NCBI GenBank assembly: GCA_003132205.1
Contig: PKWY01000018.1
Location: 1-36,785 of the forward strand
Length of the DNA: 36,785 nt
Direction: 5' to 3'
Source of the DNA: Acidimicrobiaceae bacterium
Lineage (GTDB): Bacteria > Actinomycetota > Acidimicrobiia > Acidimicrobiales > RAAP-2
Each line of letters starts with the position of its first letter. The stretch's first letter is position 1. The notes below the pieces were generated by a model. It was not told the origin of the DNA. It saw only the letters and a list, made by a program, of their open reading frames with translations, and did not search any database. The position numbers and the translations under genes are program-made. This document shows positions 1 through 7,917 of this stretch, one piece after another.

Positions 1-1215
1 GAGAACTTCTCGATCGTTACAGAGCAAGAGCACAAAGATGGTCGTACTGGGTAACATCAGGCCACACATTGCTTGAACGGCCAAGGTGATGACGCCGAGC
101 GGCGCACCCGGAATGAGCGTGACCACTCCCGCCACGACCAGCAGCGCGGCGAAAGCACCGAAGAACCCCTTGGCGTCACGCAGGCGCGAATCAAGCGACT
201 GGCGCGAGCCTCCCGCGAGGTCGCCCAGCGCGTACGAGCTGGCGAGCGTGACGGCGGCCGCGCCGATCACCGAGGCGTTAAGCAGGATGATGGCGAAGAG
301 CGTCCCCGATCCGTGGCCGACGTACGTGCCGAGGCCCCGGGCGACCCCGAGCGCCGTGGTGAAGCTGTTCGTTCCCCCGTGCCCGGCGAACCCCGCCGCG
401 CACGCGGCAATCAACGCGGACGCGCCGATGACGACGATGAACGAGCCCAAGATCGTGTCGACCCGCTCGTAGTTGAGCCACCGCGGGGTGATCTTCTTGT
501 CGACGATATTGGACTGCTGGAAGTACAGCTGCCACGGGGCGACGGTGGTGCCGATGATCGAGATGATGAGCAGCACCGCGCTCGACGATGCGCCAGCGCG
601 TATCCCCGGGACGACCGCGTGGTGCACGACCGCGGCGAAGTGGGGCTTGGTGACGAGGATCAGCGGCACCACGAAGAGGTTGATGGCGACGAAGAGCATC
701 ATGAACCGCTCCCAGCGCTGGAACGATCCCGACGCGGTGACCGCGAAGAGCAGCACCACGGCGATGGGCACTGATATGTAGGGAGAGACCCCGAAGTAGT
801 CCATGGAAAGCGAGATGCCGATGAACTCGGTGATGATGATCAGGAAATTCAGCAACAGGATCGAGCTGATCGAGACGTTGCCCCAGTAGCGGCCAAAGCG
901 CTCGCGGATGAGCCGTCCGTGCCCGACGCCGGTCACCGCGCCGAGCCGCGCCACCATCTCCTGATTGATGATAAGCACCGGTATGAGCAGCGGCAGCGTC
1001 CAGAGCAGCGAGTACCCGAAGTTCTGCCCGGCCTGGGCGTACGTGGAGACGCCGCCCGCGTCGTTGTCGCCGACCATGACGATGAGACCGGGACCGATGA
1101 TGGCGAGCAGGGTGAGGAAACGGGCGCGAACTCCCTTGCGGTTGCCGCTGTCATGTTCCCTTATTGTTCCAAAGGCCCCGCTGATCTTCTGATCTGTTGA
1201 CTTCTCGCTCGGCAC
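1..1215 (-). CDS. Nramp-family divalent metal transporter, NRMT-like (3' end outside window)
   Basis: Inner-membrane proton- or ion-coupled metal importer of the Nramp (LeuT-fold) superfamily, 405 codons visible; the C-terminus lies beyond position 1. The GTG start at 1215 sits 5 nt after a perfect AGGAGGT (1221-1227). TM1 reads GPGLIVMVGDNDAGG and TM6 reads GTTVAPWQLYFQQS. Aligned to classical Nramp proteins, the metal-binding DPGN motif is DAGG (Asp kept, Asn to Gly) and the TM6 MPH motif is APW (Met to Ala, His to Trp). Loss of the soft Met ligand is the signature described for Nramp-related magnesium transporters (NRMT). The upstream gene on the same strand encodes an MgtE-like Mg2+ sensor, which fits Mg2+ rather than Mn2+/Fe2+ as substrate. 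Family assignment is secure; substrate is inferred. Confidence 0.85.
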   Translation of the reverse strand, partial: MPSEKSTDQKISGAFGTIREHDSGNRKGVRARFLTLLAIIGPGLIVMVGDNDAGGVSTYAQAGQNFGYSLLWTLPLLIPVLIINQEMVARLGAVTGVGHGRLIRERFGRYWGNVSISSILLLNFLIIITEFIGISLSMDYFGVSPYISVPIAVVLLFAVTASGSFQRWERFMMLFVAINLFVVPLILVTKPHFAAVVHHAVVPGIRAGASSSAVLLIISIIGTTVAPWQLYFQQSNIVDKKITPRWLNYERVDTILGSFIVVIGASALIAACAAGFAGHGGTNSFTTALGVARGLGTYVGHGSGTLFAIILLNASVIGAAAVTLASSYALGDLAGGSRQSLDSRLRDAKGFFGAFAALLVVAGVVTLIPGAPLGVITLAVQAMCGLMLPSTTIFVLLLCNDREVL

Positions 1216-1401
1216 GCCCCACCTCCTTTCGTCTCGTTGTGGTCGTTCGGCGAAACAACCACGCAGAGACTGGAGGCGGGCTAGTAGCCAGTCCTTGAAG
1301 TCAAGCGAGGTTGTGTCGGTACGTAAGTAGCCGTGAGGCTGGTACTAGGGGGTTTCAGAAAGACCCCCTTTGAACGTGACCCGGGACGTGGCGGCGCATG
1401 G
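1216..1401 (-). promoter_or_regulatory. Structured leader between the MgtE-like gene and the Nramp gene
   Basis: The 186 nt between the two minus-strand genes hold three hairpins: AGGGGGT/ACCCCCT arms (1347-1353, 1363-1369), GACTGG/CCAGTC arms (1268-1273, 1288-1293) and a GGTTGTT/AACGACC hairpin with one G-U pair (1241-1260) directly upstream of the Shine-Dalgarno. The first could terminate the upstream transcript but has no T-run on the minus strand. I do not recognise a known riboswitch core (M-box or yybP-ykoY). Confidence 0.35.
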
Positions 1402-2661
1402 TTACTCCTCCACCGCGCTCATGCCGAACTCGCGGCGCCAGCCCTGGGGCAGAAGCTCTTCGAGAAGGTCGTCGACTGTGATGACGCCAATCATGGTGCT
1501 GTGCTCGTCGTCGAGCACGGGCAGCACCGTGAGATTGAAGTCGCTCATCTTGCGTGAGATCCGGTGAAGATCCCAGTGGGGATGCACGTGGGTGAGTTGG
1601 GTGCGCGCGACACTCAGCGCGAGCTCGGTGCCCCGGGCCCGAACGAGCGGGGCGATCGAAGCCGCCCCGACGGGCTGGCCGTTCTCGTCCATGACGAAGA
1701 CGGCGTGCAGCGACTCGGCGGGAACCGTCGAGGTGCGAATGGCCTCGAGCGCGTCGGCGACGGTCGCGGTCGCGGGCACCGACACGAAGTCGGTGTTCAT
1801 GAGTCCGCCCGCGGTGTCGGCGTTGTAGGAGAGGAGCTGGCGCACCTTCAACTGCTGGGACGATGGCAGGTGCTCGAGAATCGGCAGGCGCCGATCCTGA
1901 TCGATCTCGTTGATGAGGTCGGCCGCGTTGTCCGGCTCCATCCGCGACAGCAGACGGGCGGCCTCGACGTCGGTGCGCGACTCGAGGAACTCCAGCTGGT
2001 GGGTAGTGTCGAGCTCTTCGAAGACGTCGGCTTCGAGTTCGCGGTCCAGTCCCACCGCCTCGATGATCTCCTCACCCTCTTCGTGGCTCGCCTGCTCCAC
2101 GAGGTCGGCGATCTGCGCCGGGTGAAGCTTCGAGAGCTTGCGGTAGGGGATGCGAAGACGTGCCGAGGGAACGTGGGCGACGAAGGGCTCGATGGATGCG
2201 AAGTCCACGATGGCCTCGGCCTTGACGCGCTGGCCCATCTTCTGGCCCAGCACGCGGCGAAAGAACGGACGCCGGCCGGGATCGACGCCGACCACTTCCC
2301 AGCGGCCGTCGATCTCGGCGAGCTCGATCTCGTTGGCGATGATCAGGCGGCCACGCACCAGGTTGATGAGGTGGCGCGCCAGCAGGTCCTCGGCGAGAAG
2401 CAGCTCGCCGGGCCGGCGCTCGAAACGTCGCAGATCGACCTTGCGGCCCTCGAAGGTCATCCGGCCCTGCTCGAGGCCCCCGATCTTGCGGATTGGCACG
2501 AAGAGGTTGCGACCCTCGATGCGGATGACCGCGCCCACGATTGGAGGGTGCGCGTCGTCGCCGAGGCGAGCGACCAGGTCCTGGACGCGGCCAATCCGGT
2601 CACCGTCCTGATCAAAGATCGGGCGGCGCAGGAATGTGGAGAGGTGAAGAATTTCAGTCAT
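1402..2661 (-). CDS. Soluble PRC-barrel / MgtE-N / CBS protein, putative Mg2+ sensor
   Basis: A 419-residue protein with the cytosolic half of MgtE Mg2+ channels but no membrane segments. Residues ~1-150 look like two PRC-barrel-type beta domains, ~168-280 is the helical MgtE N domain (LVEQASHEEGEEIIEAVG, then VFEELDTTHQLEFLE), and ~285-410 is a CBS pair (GGLMNTDFVSVPATATVADALEAI; IGVITVDDLLEELLP). In MgtE the N and CBS domains bind Mg2+ and gate the pore. Here the pore domain is absent and the next gene downstream (187-nt gap) is an Nramp/NRMT transporter, so the protein may act as a detached sensor for it. The domain order is read from the sequence; the partnership is inferred. A short AGCCC/GGGCT hairpin lies just upstream (2664-2677). 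Confidence 0.85.
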   Translation of the reverse strand: MTEILHLSTFLRRPIFDQDGDRIGRVQDLVARLGDDAHPPIVGAVIRIEGRNLFVPIRKIGGLEQGRMTFEGRKVDLRRFERRPGELLLAEDLLARHLINLVRGRLIIANEIELAEIDGRWEVVGVDPGRRPFFRRVLGQKMGQRVKAEAIVDFASIEPFVAHVPSARLRIPYRKLSKLHPAQIADLVEQASHEEGEEIIEAVGLDRELEADVFEELDTTHQLEFLESRTDVEAARLLSRMEPDNAADLINEIDQDRRLPILEHLPSSQQLKVRQLLSYNADTAGGLMNTDFVSVPATATVADALEAIRTSTVPAESLHAVFVMDENGQPVGAASIAPLVRARGTELALSVARTQLTHVHPHWDLHRISRKMSDFNLTVLPVLDDEHSTMIGVITVDDLLEELLPQGWRREFGMSAVEE

Positions 2662-2765
2662 GGCAAGCCCTGCGGGCTCACCAAGGCTACCCCTTTACGC
2701 CAATCATTGACCAGCCGAAGCGTGAACTTCTGGCGAACGGCGTTCGAATTGCGGATGCGCCGATG

Positions 2766-3794
2766 TCAGATGGGCGCGGGCTTGAAGTTCTCGAGCACCT
2801 CAGCCACGAAGTCGACATCGGCGTCACTGATTCCCGCGTGGGTGACGAATCGGATCCGCCGAGGCGACAGGGTGTCCCCCTCGACGCCAAGGGCGCTCAG
2901 CTCGCCCACGATCTGACGGGCCTGCGGGTGATCGAAGGCGACAATGTTCGTCCGACACGTCGTGGGGTCGTATCGCGCCTCGGGAAAAGCCTCGCTGAAC
3001 AACTCGGCGATGCGGCGCGCGCGCAGATGGTCCTCGCTCAGTCGGTCGATCATGGTGTCGAGGGCGACGAGACCCGCCGCGGCGAGAAAACCCGCCTGAC
3101 GCATCGCTCCGCCGAGACGTTTGCGCTCGATGCGTGCCCGTACCATTAGTGGTGCTGGCCCGGCGAGCAGCGAGCCCACGGGTGCGCAGAGTCCCTTAGA
3201 GAGGCACGCCATGACCGTCGTGGCGGGCTCGGAGAACTCGGCCGCCGATGTCCCTGTCGCGACGACCGCATTGAAGAGGCGCGCGCCGTCCAGATGAAGG
3301 GGCCGCTCGCCAATGGCCTTGGCGAGTGAGCGAAGATCGTTGACGTCCCACGGAGTGCCACCCGAGGGCATGTGTGTGTTCTCCACCGACACCATCGACA
3401 CGTGGGGCTGGTGGTCCTTCTCGGCGTCAATGACGTCGAGAACGTCGTTCAGGTCAAGGACGCCCGTGGCGTCGTTGACCAGCGCGAACTGCACCGAAGA
3501 GTTGCGCGCCGATGCTCCCATCTCGAAACTCACCACGTGCTGGTTGCGACCCGCGACGATCACGTCGCCGGGCTGGGTCAGCACCCGTACGGCGATCTGA
3601 TTGCCCATGACACCCGAAGGGAGGAAGATCGCGGCTTCCTTTCCCACCAGCGCGGCGAAGCGCTCCTCGAGCTCGTTGACCGTCGGGTCTTCACCGTGGC
3701 CGTCGTCGCCCACAACGGCTGACGCCATTGCTTCGCGCATAGCCGGTGTTGGCTGGGTCACGGTGTCGCTTCGAAGATCTATGCGTCGGGTCAT
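2766..3794 (-). CDS. ltaE: Low-specificity L-threonine aldolase family enzyme
   Basis: PLP-dependent fold-type I lyase that cleaves L-threonine or L-allo-threonine to glycine and acetaldehyde; cytosolic, 342 residues, normal length. The N-terminus [15 protein letters not shown] is the family signature. His86 (GRNQHV) is positioned to stack on PLP, Asp169/Arg172 ([11 protein letters not shown]) bind the cofactor and substrate, and Lys200 ([14 protein letters not shown]) forms the Schiff base. Transcribed divergently from the hotdog thioesterase. A TAGCCT -10-like element (3801-3806) lies exactly 6 nt before the ATG and there is no Shine-Dalgarno, so the mRNA is probably leaderless. Confidence 0.92.
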   Translation of the reverse strand: MTRRIDLRSDTVTQPTPAMREAMASAVVGDDGHGEDPTVNELEERFAALVGKEAAIFLPSGVMGNQIAVRVLTQPGDVIVAGRNQHVVSFEMGASARNSSVQFALVNDATGVLDLNDVLDVIDAEKDHQPHVSMVSVENTHMPSGGTPWDVNDLRSLAKAIGERPLHLDGARLFNAVVATGTSAAEFSEPATTVMACLSKGLCAPVGSLLAGPAPLMVRARIERKRLGGAMRQAGFLAAAGLVALDTMIDRLSEDHLRARRIAELFSEAFPEARYDPTTCRTNIVAFDHPQARQIVGELSALGVEGDTLSPRRIRFVTHAGISDADVDFVAEVLENFKPAPI

Positions 3795-3830
3795 AGCGAA
3801 AGGCTACCGGCACTCATTTAGACTCGGAAT
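3795..3830. promoter_or_regulatory. Divergent leaderless promoter pair (ltaE / thioesterase)
   Basis: Only 36 nt separate the two divergent ATG codons. On the minus strand TAGCCT (3801-3806) and on the plus strand TAGACT (3819-3824) each end exactly 6 nt before their ATG, which would place both transcription starts at or next to the start codon. Neither gene has a Shine-Dalgarno sequence. Confidence 0.55.
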
Positions 3831-4268
3831 ATGAGTGAAGACAAGTCTCAACTGGTTCCCCCGCACGACAACGTCCACGACCTGCTCGGCGTGAAGACCG
3901 TGCTCATGACGCCGGAGAAGGTCATCCTGCAGGTCGAGGTCGGGCCCAACGTGCACCAGCCTTACGGAATCCTGCACGGCGGAGTCTCAGCGCTGCTCGC
4001 CGAGAGCGCCGCCTCGGCGGGCGGTGCCGTAAGCGTGGCCCCTGATCACATCGTCGTTGGCACCGAACTCAACTGCTCCCACCTTCGCTCAATGAGCAGG
4101 GGGACCCTGACGGCGACGGCGACCCCGATCCGCAAGGGTCGATCGGTTCACGTGTGGGCCATCGATCTCACCGACGATCAGGGCCGCCAGATATGCGTCG
4201 CGCGCTGCACGTTGCAGGTTCTGAACGCGCTCCATCCGCCAACCCACCAGCCCCTAGACTTTCCTTAG
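3831..4268 (+). CDS. PaaI/MenI-type hotdog-fold acyl-CoA thioesterase
   Basis: A 145-residue single hotdog domain. The core [21 protein letters not shown] (~43-63) is the conserved N-terminal helix region of the PaaI/EntH/MenI thioesterase group, with the HGG turn and the acidic residue in LLAES as the usual catalytic Glu/Asp. The C-terminal strands ([25 protein letters not shown]) complete the fold. It hydrolyses acyl-CoA thioesters; the substrate (aryl-, DHNA- or fatty acyl-CoA) cannot be told from sequence. FabH starts 24 nt downstream on the same strand, so a fatty-acid or polyketide-related role is plausible. The probable promoter TAGACT is 6 nt before the ATG (leaderless). Confidence 0.88.
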   Translation: MSEDKSQLVPPHDNVHDLLGVKTVLMTPEKVILQVEVGPNVHQPYGILHGGVSALLAESAASAGGAVSVAPDHIVVGTELNCSHLRSMSRGTLTATATPIRKGRSVHVWAIDLTDDQGRQICVARCTLQVLNALHPPTHQPLDFP

Positions 4269-4292
4269 GACGAGCCAACAAAGGGGCTGACG

Positions 4293-5213
4293 ATGGGTGT
4301 TCGCTTCAGAGGTTGGGGAATTGCTGTGCCCGACCGCGTTGTCACCAACGAAGAACTGTCCCTCACCCTCGACACCTCTGACGAGTGGATCAGGGAACGA
4401 ACCGGTATCCGCGAGCGTCGAATCGGCGGTTCCGCCAAGACGCTCGGGGTGCTCGCTGGCCAGAGGGCGATGGACGACGCCGGGATGAGCGCCGCGGACA
4501 TCGACTTTCTCGTCCTCGCGACCACCACCCCGGACCGCATCGCGCCCGCCACCGCCCCGATGATCGCCAACGAACTGGGTCTCACCTGCCCCGCCATGGA
4601 CGTGAACGCGGCCTGCAGCGGTTTCATGTACGCGATTCGCACGGCCTACGGTCTCCTGGAGACCGGTAATAAGCGCATTTTGGTGATCGGCGCGGAGCAC
4701 TTGTCGCGCTGGGTCGACTGGAGCGACCGCAACATGGCGGTCCTGCTCGCCGACGGCGCGGGTGCGACCGTGCTCGAGTACGACCCCAACGAGACCGACC
4801 TGATCAGCTTCTGCCTCGGGGCTGACGGCTCCGCGGCGGACCTGCTGACCTGCGAACACGGGGGCTACTTCCAGATGAACGGCCGCGAGATATTCCGCCG
4901 CGCCGTGCGCGTGGTTGTCGACTCCGCCGAGAAGGCCCTCGCGACCGCGGGAATCACCGCGGACGACCTCAGCCTCGTGATTCCCCACCAGGCCAACATT
5001 CGCATCATCCAGGCAGCCACCCAGCGCCTCGGCATTGAAATGGAGCGAGCGGTGGTCGTGCTCGACCGCTACGGGAACACCTCGAGCGCCTCGATCCCCT
5101 TGGCCTTTGACGATGCCCGCCAGAACGGCCGGATCAAGCCCGGCGAATACGCGCTCATGACCGGTTTCGGAGCCGGGTTGACCTGGGCCTCGGCGATCGT
5201 ACGGTGGTCTTGA
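4293..5213 (+). CDS. fabH: Beta-ketoacyl-ACP synthase III
   Basis: Condenses an acyl-CoA primer with malonyl-ACP to start fatty-acid synthesis; cytosolic homodimer. At 306 residues it is slightly shorter than the usual ~320. The catalytic triad is intact: Cys108 (NAACSGF), His232 (IPHQAN) and Asn262 (YGNTSSAS). The N-terminal TSDEWIRERTGIRERRI and C-terminal GFGAGLTWASAIVRW are typical of the family. AAAGGGG precedes the ATG, and a TAGACT hexamer at ~4255 may be its own promoter. The stop codon overlaps the start of the next gene (TGATG). It stands apart from a fabD/acpP/fabF cluster, so a secondary FabH-like ketosynthase is possible. Confidence 0.9.
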   Translation: MGVRFRGWGIAVPDRVVTNEELSLTLDTSDEWIRERTGIRERRIGGSAKTLGVLAGQRAMDDAGMSAADIDFLVLATTTPDRIAPATAPMIANELGLTCPAMDVNAACSGFMYAIRTAYGLLETGNKRILVIGAEHLSRWVDWSDRNMAVLLADGAGATVLEYDPNETDLISFCLGADGSAADLLTCEHGGYFQMNGREIFRRAVRVVVDSAEKALATAGITADDLSLVIPHQANIRIIQAATQRLGIEMERAVVVLDRYGNTSSASIPLAFDDARQNGRIKPGEYALMTGFGAGLTWASAIVRWS

Positions 5214-6055
5214 TGAACGGTCCGTCCCTCGTCATCCTCGCCGCCGGGCGAGCCCGTCGTTACGGCGGAGGCCTGAAGCAGCTCGCCCCGATCGGGGTGC
5301 ACGGCGAGGGCGTCATCGACCTCATCGCGTCGGACGCGTTCGGTGCCGGATTCGACGACATTGTCGTCGTCGTCAATCCCGACACTGGCGACGACATCAA
5401 AAAACACGTCGAGAAGTTTTGGCCCAAGGAATCCAAGGTCTCCTTCGCGGTTCAGGAAACACCTCGCGGCACGGTCGACGCCGTACTCGCCGCCGAGCCC
5501 TTCCTCGACACCACGAAGCCGTTCGCGATCTCGAACGCCGATGACCTCTACGGTCGAGACGCGTTCGCGAAGTTAGGCGCGCACCTCTCGACCAAGTCCA
5601 CGTGCTGCTTGATCGGCTTCCAGCTCGACCGGGCTCTCGTCGGAGATCTTCCGGTCACGCGCGGCCTGTGCCACGTCGTGAACGGCCACCTCACCGACAT
5701 CACGGAGCGTCGCCAGGTGCACGCCTCGCGCGACGGCTTCGTCTCCGACGACGGACTTTCACCAGTGCTTCTAGAGTCCGAATCCATCGTCTCGATGAAC
5801 CTGTGGGGTTTCCAGCCCGCCATGTGGCCGCTCCTGCGCAACGAGATGGAGACCCACGATTTTGAGGCCGAACCCGAAGCGGTGCTTCCGGTCATGGTGG
5901 GAAGGATCCTGCACCGCGTTCCCCTCCGATTCGACGTGCTGCCCACGGTGTCGCGTTGCGTGGGCGTAACCCACGCCGACGATCTTCCCCTGGTGCAAGC
6001 CGACGTGCGCTCGCAGGTGAGCCTGGGTGAGCGGCCCGAGCACGCCTTCATCTAG
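5213..6055 (+). CDS. Nucleotidyltransferase-family protein (NTP_transferase-like)
   Basis: A 280-residue GT-A/nucleotidyltransferase-fold protein. It opens with VILAAGRARRYGGGLKQLAPI, the GxG...(R/K)xGxxK nucleotide-binding signature of sugar-phosphate nucleotidyltransferases. AISNADDLYGRDAF (~105) carries the metal-binding acidic residues, and SIVSMNLWGFQPAMWPLL (~195) matches the substrate-side strand of the family. It has no left-handed helix or second domain. The ATG at 5213 overlaps the fabH stop (TGATG), implying translational coupling; an in-frame GTG at 5204 is an alternative start. Substrate unknown. Confidence 0.8.
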   Translation: MNGPSLVILAAGRARRYGGGLKQLAPIGVHGEGVIDLIASDAFGAGFDDIVVVVNPDTGDDIKKHVEKFWPKESKVSFAVQETPRGTVDAVLAAEPFLDTTKPFAISNADDLYGRDAFAKLGAHLSTKSTCCLIGFQLDRALVGDLPVTRGLCHVVNGHLTDITERRQVHASRDGFVSDDGLSPVLLESESIVSMNLWGFQPAMWPLLRNEMETHDFEAEPEAVLPVMVGRILHRVPLRFDVLPTVSRCVGVTHADDLPLVQADVRSQVSLGERPEHAFI

Positions 6056-6318
6056 GCGCTGCGCTCCGTCCTTCGCCAGAGACCGCTCAGCACCCTGCGT
6101 TGGCTCCGGAGTGACCGGATGGTCGACCCGTTGAGAAGCACGGTCTGTCGAAGGAGTGCAAGGGACGCCGCCGTTGAAATCAACGGTTCCACTCACCCAC
6201 GGTGACTTCGCCGCACGACAAGGGCGCGACTCGCCTCGTCGAATGGGAAGTCACCGCGCGAACCGGGCCGTTTCGGGCCGTTGACGCCGAGCCGGGTCAA
6301 GTGGCCTAATTTGTTCTG
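6056..6318. other. 263-nt intergenic region with inverted repeats
   Basis: No convincing gene. It contains the perfect palindrome CCGTTG-AAAT-CAACGG (6171-6186), a 9-bp inverted repeat GGTGACTTC (6201-6209)/GAAGTCACC (6247-6255), and a tandem CGGGCCGTT near 6265-6281. TAATTT (6307-6312) ends exactly 6 nt before the ATG of the next gene and is a likely leaderless -10 element. Confidence 0.4.
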
Positions 6319-7347
6319 ATGGATACGGACAAGGCACCCAGGTCCAATAGGTCCACGGTCGGCCGCGTAGTCGCGGTGGTCGTCATGGGGTTGACGCTCT
6401 ACATCGTGCTGCCGGCGTTGGTCCGCGTCATCGCCTCGTGGCCGCGCCTCTTGAAGCTCGAGCCTTGGTGGCTGGTCGTCGCGGTGGTTACCGAGATCGC
6501 GAGCTTCTTCTGCTCCATGGCGCTGCTGCGCCTCATTCTTCGATCGGACAGCTGGTTCCCCGTGGTTACGTCAGCGCTCGCGGGCAACGCGGTGACCAAC
6601 ACGCTGCCCGGAGGCGACGCGCTCGGGGCCAGCGTGCAGTTCCGCATGCTCTCCGCGGCGGGCATCGACTCCGTGCAGGCGGCGAGCGGTCTCGCCGTCG
6701 CGTCGATCATCGGTATCGCCGGACTGCTTTCACTGCCGATATTCGCGCTGCCGGTGGTGTTGGGCGGCGTCTCGGTGAGAGCCGGACTCGTGCACGCCGG
6801 TGAACTCGGCGTCTTCGGTTTCGTGCTGATCATGGTGCTCGGGATCGTGCTGCTCACGACCGACCGCACGCTCATCGTCACCGGTCGGGCCGTTCAGTGG
6901 CTCCTCAACAAGTTGCCCCGCAGGCCCCGGACCACGAATCTTCCCGACCGCCTGATCGCCGAAAGGGACCTGGTGCGCACCGACCTCGGCAAGAACTGGT
7001 GGAAGGCCGTGCTCCTGATCGCCGGGCGGATTGGACTCGACTACTTCAGCCTGCTCGCGGCGCTCAGGGCGACCGGGGCTCGGCCGAATCCTTCGCTCGT
7101 CTTGCTGGCCTACTCCGCCACCGCGGTGATTGCCCTGCTTCCGCTCACCCCCGGCGGACTCGGCATCGTCGAGGCGAGCCTCAGTGGGCTGCTCGTGCTC
7201 GCCAACGTGCCAAGCGCCAGCGCCGTCGTCGCCACGCTCGCCTTCCGCGTTGGTTCGTACTGGCTGCCCACCATCGCGGGAGGCGTCTGCTGGATCCTCT
7301 TCCGCCGCCGCTACGGTCGCCTCACGGTGAGCGAGAAGACCGCCTAG
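6319..7347 (+). CDS. YbhN/LPG-synthase-TM-like (flippase-like) integral membrane protein
   Basis: A 342-residue protein with about eight transmembrane helices. Family hallmarks of the lysylphosphatidylglycerol synthetase membrane region (PF03706, UPF0104/AglD-like) are the NTLPGGDALGASVQFRML segment (~97-116) and the C-terminal PLTPGGLGIVEASLSGLL (~274-291) followed by AFRVGSYWLP. The soluble aminoacyltransferase domain of true MprF is absent, so this is the stand-alone membrane type, usually linked to lipid or glycolipid translocation. Actual substrate unknown. No Shine-Dalgarno: TAATTT lies 6 nt before the ATG, suggesting a leaderless mRNA. Confidence 0.85.
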   Translation: MDTDKAPRSNRSTVGRVVAVVVMGLTLYIVLPALVRVIASWPRLLKLEPWWLVVAVVTEIASFFCSMALLRLILRSDSWFPVVTSALAGNAVTNTLPGGDALGASVQFRMLSAAGIDSVQAASGLAVASIIGIAGLLSLPIFALPVVLGGVSVRAGLVHAGELGVFGFVLIMVLGIVLLTTDRTLIVTGRAVQWLLNKLPRRPRTTNLPDRLIAERDLVRTDLGKNWWKAVLLIAGRIGLDYFSLLAALRATGARPNPSLVLLAYSATAVIALLPLTPGGLGIVEASLSGLLVLANVPSASAVVATLAFRVGSYWLPTIAGGVCWILFRRRYGRLTVSEKTA

Positions 7348-7436
7348 CGAGGTGACGAGCGAGGCACGGTCAGTGTCGACGCGAGCACCGAGGCGCGTCG
7401 AGAACCGAACCCTCCCGTGACCGGACTTCTTCGTGC

Positions 7437-7682
7437 CTAGAGAACTCCAGCGACCTCGTGCACCTCGCCGCACGGGACGCCGAGCGCCGCATGGTGACTG
7501 CGCACCGCTTCAGCGTCGGGAGCTTCGAGCAGGCAGTACACCTTGCCCTCTGAACTGTGGAACAGCTCGATCTGGCGGACACCGAACTCATCGACCTTGC
7601 CCTCCTTGGTTTCCTGCGTGATCTGTTGAATCGCCTCGCTCGGCAATTTGAGGTCCTCATGAAAGTCCATGAACTGGGGCAT
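7437..7682 (-). CDS. DUF4242 / SCO4226-like small ferredoxin-fold protein
   Basis: An 81-residue protein beginning MPQFMDFHEDL and ending EVHEVAGVL, with EGKVYCLLEAPDAEAVRSHHAALG in the middle. This matches the DUF4242 family, whose Streptomyces member SCO4226 is a nickel-binding protein. The His and Cys residues (His8, Cys50, His63/64, His75) could bind metal. A good Shine-Dalgarno (GGAAGGA) precedes the ATG. It lies between two unrelated membrane-protein genes and is probably monocistronic. Metal binding is inferred from the family only. Confidence 0.75.
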   Translation of the reverse strand: MPQFMDFHEDLKLPSEAIQQITQETKEGKVDEFGVRQIELFHSSEGKVYCLLEAPDAEAVRSHHAALGVPCGEVHEVAGVL

Positions 7683-7917
7683 CGAATTTCCTTCCGCTAC
7701 CGGTCCGACTCGTACGTGCGCGGCTCCGAAGACTTCCGTCTCCTCGCGACCCTATTCCTTCGACTTGGTTTACGCAATCGAGAATCAACCGGACCCCGGT
7801 GGACGAAATCTCGGAATGCGCTCAACCGGCGGCCGGCGTGTGGCCAGTTCATTCATCCCCGGCTTTCGCTCGGGCGCTAGCGTAACGCTGAGTCCAACGA
7901 CAGGGAGTTCGTCAGGC

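Noticed and set aside
1216..1401. M-box (ykoK) or yybP-ykoY riboswitch before the Nramp gene
   Set aside because: The conserved core strings of these classes are not visible on the minus strand. Only generic hairpins are seen.
2734..2746. CGAACGGCGTTCG as a second SOS box
   Set aside because: The half-sites are separated by 3 nt rather than the 4 nt of the LexA consensus, and no damage-response gene is adjacent.
7669..7917. Upstream extension of the AI-2E transporter frame
   Set aside because: It starts inside the antisense DUF4242 gene and does not look like transporter sequence; the ATG at 7918 fits the family.
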